NCBI GenBank assembly: GCA_007127625.1
Contig: SKYZ01000304.1
Coordinates: 1-10,093, forward strand
Origin: Aquisalimonas sp.
Lineage (GTDB): Bacteria > Pseudomonadota > Gammaproteobacteria > Nitrococcales > Aquisalimonadaceae
Direction: 5' to 3'
DNA: 10,093 bases
The translations under genes were made by a program, and so were the position numbers. Below the pieces are notes generated by a model. That model was not told the origin of the DNA. It did no database searches and saw only the letters and a program-made list of their open reading frames with translations. Positions 6,202 through 10,093 of the stretch are shown here, piece after piece (position 1 is the first letter of the stretch; each line of letters begins with the position of its first letter).

Positions 6202-6232
6202 GGGAACGGCTCCCGGCCCGGGAGCCGTTCCC
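6202..6232 (-). terminator. Terminator-like hairpin between the ccm group and nor
   Basis: Bases 6202-6215 and 6219-6232 are perfect reverse complements (GGGAACGGCTCCCG / CGGGAGCCGTTCCC), giving a 14-bp stem with a 3-nt loop. On the minus strand the stem is followed by CGGATTTC, so the T tract is only three bases long. It lies 67 bp beyond the stop of the small Trx-like gene and 36 bp before the nor palindrome, the right place to end the ccm transcript and insulate the nor promoter. The right arm can also fold into a competing TTCCC-AA-GGGAA dyad (6228-6239). Confidence 0.6.
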
Positions 6233-6298
6233 AAGGGAAGCGAAAGGACTTGAGGCAATGGTTCAGCCGGCCCGCGGGTACGGGAGGGGCGGGAGTGG

Positions 6299-6748
6299 TC
6301 AGCGTTGCTCGTTTGCCGGGAGGGTGGCGACGGCATCCAGGATCTCGGCCTCGCTCTCCGGGGCGAAGATCCTGGCGTGCAGTTTGCCCTCGCCGTCGAA
6401 CAGGGCGAGGATGCCCGGACCGGGCAGATCGTGGTGCTGGGCGAAACGCTCGCCCTCGGGGGTGCCGAGATTGGCGACCAGGAACTCCACGTCGGCGCTG
6501 CCAGCATCCAGGCGATTCACCCGCTCCATGACGCCGATGGCGGTGGGGTGGGCTGTCTCGTAGGTGATCACTCCCGTCGGCTGGCCTTGACCCACCCGCG
6601 TGAGATCCTGGTCCAGGGCGCCGCTGGGGAGCAGGGTGATAATGAGCACGGCGGCGCCGGCGATCACCCCGAGAGAGAGGGTCCAGCGTAGCCACCGGGG
6701 GAAGGGTTTCGGCTCGCTACGCCGCTTTCTGCCGTTATGTTGCGTCAT
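6299..6748 (-). CDS. Small membrane-anchored thioredoxin-fold-like protein lacking CxxC
   Basis: I do not recognise a named family for this 149-residue protein. It has a basic cytoplasmic N terminus (RKRR at 7-10), one transmembrane helix (about 22-40) and a periplasmic domain of about 100 residues. That domain has the rhythm of a thioredoxin fold: a short helix after YETAHPTA (63-70), where CxxC would be expected, then a VEFLVANLG strand. A probable cis-Pro loop (LPGPGILALFDGEGKL, Pro111 as the candidate) and a final helix (residues 131 on) follow. There is no cysteine in the protein, so ordinary thiol exchange is impossible. It begins 53 bp after the ccmI stop with only a weak GGACGG as ribosome binding site, and a terminator-like hairpin follows, so it probably ends the ccm operon. 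A scaffold or chaperone role in cytochrome maturation is inference only. Confidence 0.7.
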   Translation of the reverse strand: MTQHNGRKRRSEPKPFPRWLRWTLSLGVIAGAAVLIITLLPSGALDQDLTRVGQGQPTGVITYETAHPTAIGVMERVNRLDAGSADVEFLVANLGTPEGERFAQHHDLPGPGILALFDGEGKLHARIFAPESEAEILDAVATLPANEQR

Positions 6749-6801
6749 GATTCAGGCCGTCCAGAAATCGTTTGTCGTGTCGGCGGACCACGGTGGCCGC
6801 C

Positions 6802-7701
6802 TCAGTTCATGCCACTGATCTCGGCGACACTCTCCAGGTTGGAGCGCACCACCTCCGCGGCATCCGAGTCTTCCGGCAGCACCCCGAGGAGATGCTGCCA
6901 GTGTTCCCGGGCGGCGTCGTAGTCGCCGCGGTAGTACGCTGCGTTGCCGGCGAGCCACAAGCCCCTCGGGTTCTCCGGCTCCAGCTCCAGCGCCCGGTCG
7001 ATAAGCTGCTGCGGGCGGCCCCGGAGGGTGCCGCCGGCCTCGCCGAGGGCCTCGGCATACAGCAGCAGGAATTGCGGTTCGCTGTCGGCGCCCCGCGAAT
7101 AGGCTTCCTCGAAGGCCTCCACGGACTGCTCGTGGTCCTCCAGCGCCATCAGGGTGCGGGCGAGGAGGATCCAGCCGCGAACCTCGTTCGGCTCCTCCTG
7201 CAGGCGCTCGCGGAGCCGTTCCGCCAGGCGCCGGACCTCGGCGGTGTCTGCGGCGTCATGTTCGCTGCTGCCCCGGGCCGCGCCTGGCCGCTCCGGTTCG
7301 GCGGTCTGGTTGTCCGCCAGTGCCTGTTCGCCGAAGCCGATACTGTTGTACAGCCCCATGGCCAGCAGGGGCATGGCCACCGCCGTGGCGACAGTGGCGG
7401 TCAGGGTGATCCGGCGCTGCATGGGGCCAGCTACACGGGCGGGTTCGTCCGGGTCCACGGCACCGCTCTCCACCAACTCCCGGTCCAGATCGGCCACGGC
7501 CTCGTCGTACTGTTCCCGGGTGAGCGTGCCCTGGGCGAGGTCGTGATCGAGTTCCGCCAGGCGGTCGCGGTGGATTTCGGCATTGATCTCCCGGCGCGCC
7601 CGCAGGCGTACCCGGGCCGGATCCCGCAGGAACGGGTACAGGAGGAAACCCAGCGCCATGGCGCTGAGCCCAAGGGCCAGAAGAAGAAAGGTGATCTGCA
7701 T
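6802..7701 (-). CDS. ccmI: CcmI, TPR-containing apocytochrome c chaperone
   Basis: A 299-residue CcmI/CycH protein, which holds apocytochrome c for haem ligation with CcmF and CcmH. The first transmembrane helix (about residues 3-25) is followed by a cytoplasmic loop with the family signature INAEIHRDRLAELDHDLAQG and EQYDEAVADLDREL. A second helix (98-118) follows, then a periplasmic domain of TPR-like helices (about 155-285, such as GWILLARTLMALEDHEQSVEAFEEA and GLWLAGNAAYYRGDYDAA). This is shorter than many CcmI proteins, which I recall as nearer 400 residues, so the extra C-terminal domain of the long forms is absent. ATG 7701 has GAGGA about eight bases upstream. The gene starts 27 bp after the ccmH stop. 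The long open frame antisense to it is a G+C-driven shadow. Confidence 0.93.
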   Translation of the reverse strand: MQITFLLLALGLSAMALGFLLYPFLRDPARVRLRARREINAEIHRDRLAELDHDLAQGTLTREQYDEAVADLDRELVESGAVDPDEPARVAGPMQRRITLTATVATAVAMPLLAMGLYNSIGFGEQALADNQTAEPERPGAARGSSEHDAADTAEVRRLAERLRERLQEEPNEVRGWILLARTLMALEDHEQSVEAFEEAYSRGADSEPQFLLLYAEALGEAGGTLRGRPQQLIDRALELEPENPRGLWLAGNAAYYRGDYDAAREHWQHLLGVLPEDSDAAEVVRSNLESVAEISGMN

Positions 7702-7728
7702 GCGTCTATCCTCGCGGCAGGCGCTGAA

Positions 7729-8235
7729 TCATTGCTCGTGTCCGTCATCGCGGAATCGCCGGATGGCGTCGCGTTGCTCGGGCGTGAGTTCACGGCGTGT
7801 GACCAGGGCCCGGCGCTGCCGGACCACCGTGAACCAGATGCCGCCGCCCACCACCAGGGCGAGGAACGGGCTGGTCCACAACAGGATCGTGTTGGCCTGC
7901 AGCGGGGGGCGGTAGCGCACGTAGTCACCGTAGCGCTGGACCAGGAAGTCGATGATTTCTTCCTCGCTCCGGCCCTCGGCGGTCATCTCATAGACGCGCC
8001 TGCGCATGTCGGCGGCGAGCGGCGCATTGGACTCGTAAATGGTCTCGCTCTGGCACACGGTACAGCGGAGTTCGCGGACCAGGCGGCTGTACTGACGTTC
8101 CTTGGCTTCGCTCTCGAACTCCACCGGTTCGCCGATGGCGACCGCGCCGGCACCGCCAGCGCCGAGGAGGAGTGTGACGGCAAGGGCGGCACCGAGCATG
8201 GCGGACACGGGGGATGCGCGATGGTGTCTGTTCAT
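7729..8235 (-). CDS. ccmH: CcmH, apocytochrome c thiol reductase subunit (CycL/Ccl2 type)
   Basis: A 168-residue CcmH of the short type, without a fused TPR domain, consistent with a separate ccmI next to it. A hydrophobic signal sequence (about residues 10-33) precedes a periplasmic three-helix domain with the diagnostic L56-R-C58-T-V-C61-Q motif. This motif reduces or engages the CxxCH cysteines of apocytochromes. The conserved stretch EEEIIDFLVQRYGDYVRYRPP follows, then a C-terminal membrane helix (about 116-138) and a basic cytoplasmic tail. The start codon overlaps the ccmG stop as ATGA, implying translational coupling, and GGAGGAGGAAGC just upstream is a very strong Shine-Dalgarno. Confidence 0.95.
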   Translation of the reverse strand: MNRHHRASPVSAMLGAALAVTLLLGAGGAGAVAIGEPVEFESEAKERQYSRLVRELRCTVCQSETIYESNAPLAADMRRRVYEMTAEGRSEEEIIDFLVQRYGDYVRYRPPLQANTILLWTSPFLALVVGGGIWFTVVRQRRALVTRRELTPEQRDAIRRFRDDGHEQ

Positions 8236-8762
8236 GCTTCCTCCTCCAGTCGTGCGACCAGGGGCAGAATGTCCTCGCGGATCACTTCAGGGTTCAGCGG
8301 GCCGATATGCTTGTGGCGGATGGTGCCTGCGGCATCCAGCACGTAGGTCTCCGGCGTGGCATAGACGCCCCAGTCCATGCCCACGTCGCCCTTCGGGTCG
8401 AAGGCGATGGTGTGGTACGGGTTGCCGCTCTGGCGCAGATAGTTACTGGCGTCCTCGCGGGTGTCCCGGTAGTTGATCCCGTGAATGGTCACGCCCCGGT
8501 TGGCCAGCTGGATCAGATAGGGCTTCTCCGCGCGGCACCCGCTGCACCAGGAGGCCCAGACGTTCACCAGCGTGGGGCCGCCGACGAAGTCCTGCTCCGT
8601 GACCATGGTGTCCGGGTCGTCCAGCGACGGCACCTCGAATGGGGGCGCCGGCTTGCCCACCAGGGGGGAGGGCAGTTCCCGTGAGTCGAGGCCGAGGCCG
8701 ACGTAGAACAGTCCCAGAATGCCGAGGACGACGATGAGCGGCAGGGCAATGCGTTTGACCAT
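8232..8762 (-). CDS. ccmG: CcmG/DsbE, membrane-anchored thiol:disulfide oxidoreductase
   Basis: A 176-residue periplasmic thioredoxin-like protein tethered by an N-terminal helix (about residues 5-25). It delivers reducing equivalents for apocytochrome c thiols during maturation. The active site is W72-C73-S-G-C76 in NVWASWCSGCRAEKPYL, and the cis-Pro region is YATPETYVLD, as in the CcmG/DsbE family. The dipeptide SG between the cysteines differs from the PT or VP that I recall for other CcmG proteins. The start at 8762 is supported by CAGGAGA upstream and by the one-base TGATG overlap with the ccmF stop. The frame extends to 8903 only inside ccmF. Confidence 0.95.
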   Translation of the reverse strand: MVKRIALPLIVVLGILGLFYVGLGLDSRELPSPLVGKPAPPFEVPSLDDPDTMVTEQDFVGGPTLVNVWASWCSGCRAEKPYLIQLANRGVTIHGINYRDTREDASNYLRQSGNPYHTIAFDPKGDVGMDWGVYATPETYVLDAAGTIRHKHIGPLNPEVIREDILPLVARLEEEA

Positions 8763-10093
8763 CACGGTGTCTCCTGGGCCGGCCGCGTGCTCGGCGCGGC
8801 GGACGTGGGTTCGGTGGCGCTGGCACGATCCCGCGCCAGCCGGTAGCGCCGGTCGGTGGCTGCCAGGAAGCCGCCGAAAGCGAGCAGCAGGCCACCGGTC
8901 CACATCCAGAACATGTAGGGCTTGTAGTACAGCCGCACCAGCCAGGCGTCGCCCTGCAGCGGATCCCCCAGGGACACGTAGATGTCGCGCAGCGGCTGGC
9001 GGTGCAGGGATGCCTGGATCATGGGCATTTCCCGCTGGGAGTCGTAGTTGCGCCGCTGGGGTTGCAGTACGGCAACGGGCTCGCCGTCACGGGTAACGTA
9101 GATGTCGGCCTCGTCGGCGGTGTAGTTGGGGCCACGCACCTGCCGGGAGTCGCCCAGGGCAAAGGTGTAGCCGCCGGCGGTGGCGGTGTCGCCCGGCCCC
9201 AGGCGCACGTCGCGCTCGACCTCGTAGGTGTTGACCATGGCGATGGCCATCACGATCAGGGCCAGACCGATATGGGCCAGGTGCATGCCCATGAAGCTTG
9301 GCCGCAGGGAGCGCACCATGGCGCCGGTGCCCTGGCTGCGGCGACGCCACATGCGGTCGGCGATGTCCTTCGCCGCCGTGAGCACGATCCAGGCGACCAG
9401 GGTCAGGCCAAGGGCGGTGAGCGGGTTCCAGGCACCCATGGTCAGCGGCCACACGGCGCCGATGAGGAAACTCGCCAGCAGCAGCCAGCGGAGCTGGCGT
9501 ACCGTCTCCTCCGGCGAGGCCTGTTTCCATGAGATCAGCGGGCCCACACCGACCAGGAACAGCATGGGCATCATCAGCGGCATGAACACCGCGTCGAAGT
9601 AGGGCGGGCCGACGGAGATCTTGCCGAGGTTGAAGGCATCCAGGGCCAGCGGATAGAGCGTGCCGATGAATACCGCGGCGCAGGCCACCACCAGCAGCAC
9701 GTTGTTGCCCAGCAGCAGCGATTCCCGGGAGAACCAGCCGAAGCCGCCACCGAGCCCCACCTTGGGGGCCCGCCAGGCGTAGAGGATCAGTGACCCGATC
9801 AGCGTGGTGGCCAGCATGCCCAGAATGAAGATGCCGCGTTCCGGGTCGGTGGCGAAGGCGTGCACGGAGGTCAGGGTGCCCGAGCGCACCAGGAACGCAC
9901 CGAGAATGGTCAGCGCGAAGGTGATGATGGCGAGCATCAGTGTCCACACCTTGAAGCCGCCGCGCTTCTCGGTGACCGCCAGGGAGTGCAGCAGTGCCGT
10001 GGCCGTGAGCCAGGGCATGAACGAGGCGTTCTCCACCGGATCCCAGAACCACCAGCCGCCCCAGCCCAGCTCGTAGTAGGCCCACCAGGAGCC
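8762..10093 (-). CDS. ccmF: CcmF, haem lyase core subunit of cytochrome c maturation (N terminus outside window)
   Basis: The visible 443 residues are the C-terminal two-thirds of CcmF, a polytopic inner-membrane protein that joins haem to apocytochrome c with CcmH and CcmI. The fragment opens in the haem-handling WWD domain ([19 protein letters not shown]). It continues with a His in ALLHSLAV (visible residue 36) and a His in [11 protein letters not shown] (visible residue 78). Their 42-residue spacing equals that of E. coli TM-His1 and P-His2 (261 and 303, from memory). A further His in LAHIGLAL (visible 274) is the likely TM-His2. Then comes a periplasmic beta-rich segment and a last helix near [16 protein letters not shown]. 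The frame is open to base 10093. The stop overlaps the ccmG start by one base, so ccmFGHI form one tightly coupled operon. Confidence 0.96.
   Translation of the reverse strand, partial: GSWWAYYELGWGGWWFWDPVENASFMPWLTATALLHSLAVTEKRGGFKVWTLMLAIITFALTILGAFLVRSGTLTSVHAFATDPERGIFILGMLATTLIGSLILYAWRAPKVGLGGGFGWFSRESLLLGNNVLLVVACAAVFIGTLYPLALDAFNLGKISVGPPYFDAVFMPLMMPMLFLVGVGPLISWKQASPEETVRQLRWLLLASFLIGAVWPLTMGAWNPLTALGLTLVAWIVLTAAKDIADRMWRRRSQGTGAMVRSLRPSFMGMHLAHIGLALIVMAIAMVNTYEVERDVRLGPGDTATAGGYTFALGDSRQVRGPNYTADEADIYVTRDGEPVAVLQPQRRNYDSQREMPMIQASLHRQPLRDIYVSLGDPLQGDAWLVRLYYKPYMFWMWTGGLLLAFGGFLAATDRRYRLARDRASATEPTSAAPSTRPAQETP

Noticed and set aside
6772..8346. 524-codon open frame on + antisense to ccmI and ccmH
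   Set aside because: It spans two recognised genes on the other strand, shows no recognisable motif or credible translation start, and is explained by third-position G+C bias.
8763..8903. Upstream extension of ccmG
   Set aside because: It lies inside ccmF and is low-complexity Arg/Ala/Pro sequence. The TGATG junction and CAGGAGA support the start at 8762.

Overview
The window is about 65% G+C, densely packed, and looks like a chromosomal denitrification locus of a gammaproteobacterium. The protein sequences and the ccmFGHI order would fit a halophilic or alkaliphilic lineage such as Ectothiorhodospiraceae, but that placement is an impression from sequence style, not a search result. No mobile element, tRNA, rRNA or CRISPR array is visible.

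Layout. Bases 1-159 (+) hold the last 52 residues of a cytochrome d1-type protein, probably NirN-like, so the window opens at the edge of a nitrite-reductase (nir) cluster. A 353-bp AT-richer intergenic region (160-512) contains a weak terminator, a long-range inverted repeat and a perfect FNR/DNR box. It leads into a Crp/Fnr-family regulator on + (513-1361). Everything else is on the minus strand. Reading that strand from the right edge: ccmF (truncated by the window), ccmG, ccmH and ccmI, then a small membrane-anchored thioredoxin-fold-like protein without CxxC, a strong terminator-like hairpin, a second FNR/DNR-type palindrome, and norC-norB-norQ-norD. norD runs tail to tail into the regulator gene, and the two coding regions overlap by 36 bp.

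How the parts fit. NorC (c-type haem, electron entry) and NorB (haem b/b3/FeB catalytic subunit) form the cytochrome-c-dependent nitric oxide reductase. NorQ (MoxR-type AAA+ ATPase) and NorD (von Willebrand A domain) are its activation pair. The Ccm genes supply covalent haem attachment, which NorC and other periplasmic c-type cytochromes of the pathway need. The regulator carries the E-x-x-S-R recognition-helix signature of FNR-type proteins, and matching palindromes lie before its own gene and before norC. The simplest model is a low-oxygen/NO-responsive regulator that autoregulates and switches on norCBQD.

Most of the window is a recognisable, ordinary system. The less ordinary points are: a regulator with three of the four canonical FNR cluster cysteines plus a displaced one; NorB with His in place of the usually conserved Glu that binds calcium at the NorB/NorC interface; a CxxC-less thioredoxin-like protein between ccm and nor; a very stable hairpin between norB and norQ; and potentially crossing inverted repeats in the nir/regulator intergenic region.
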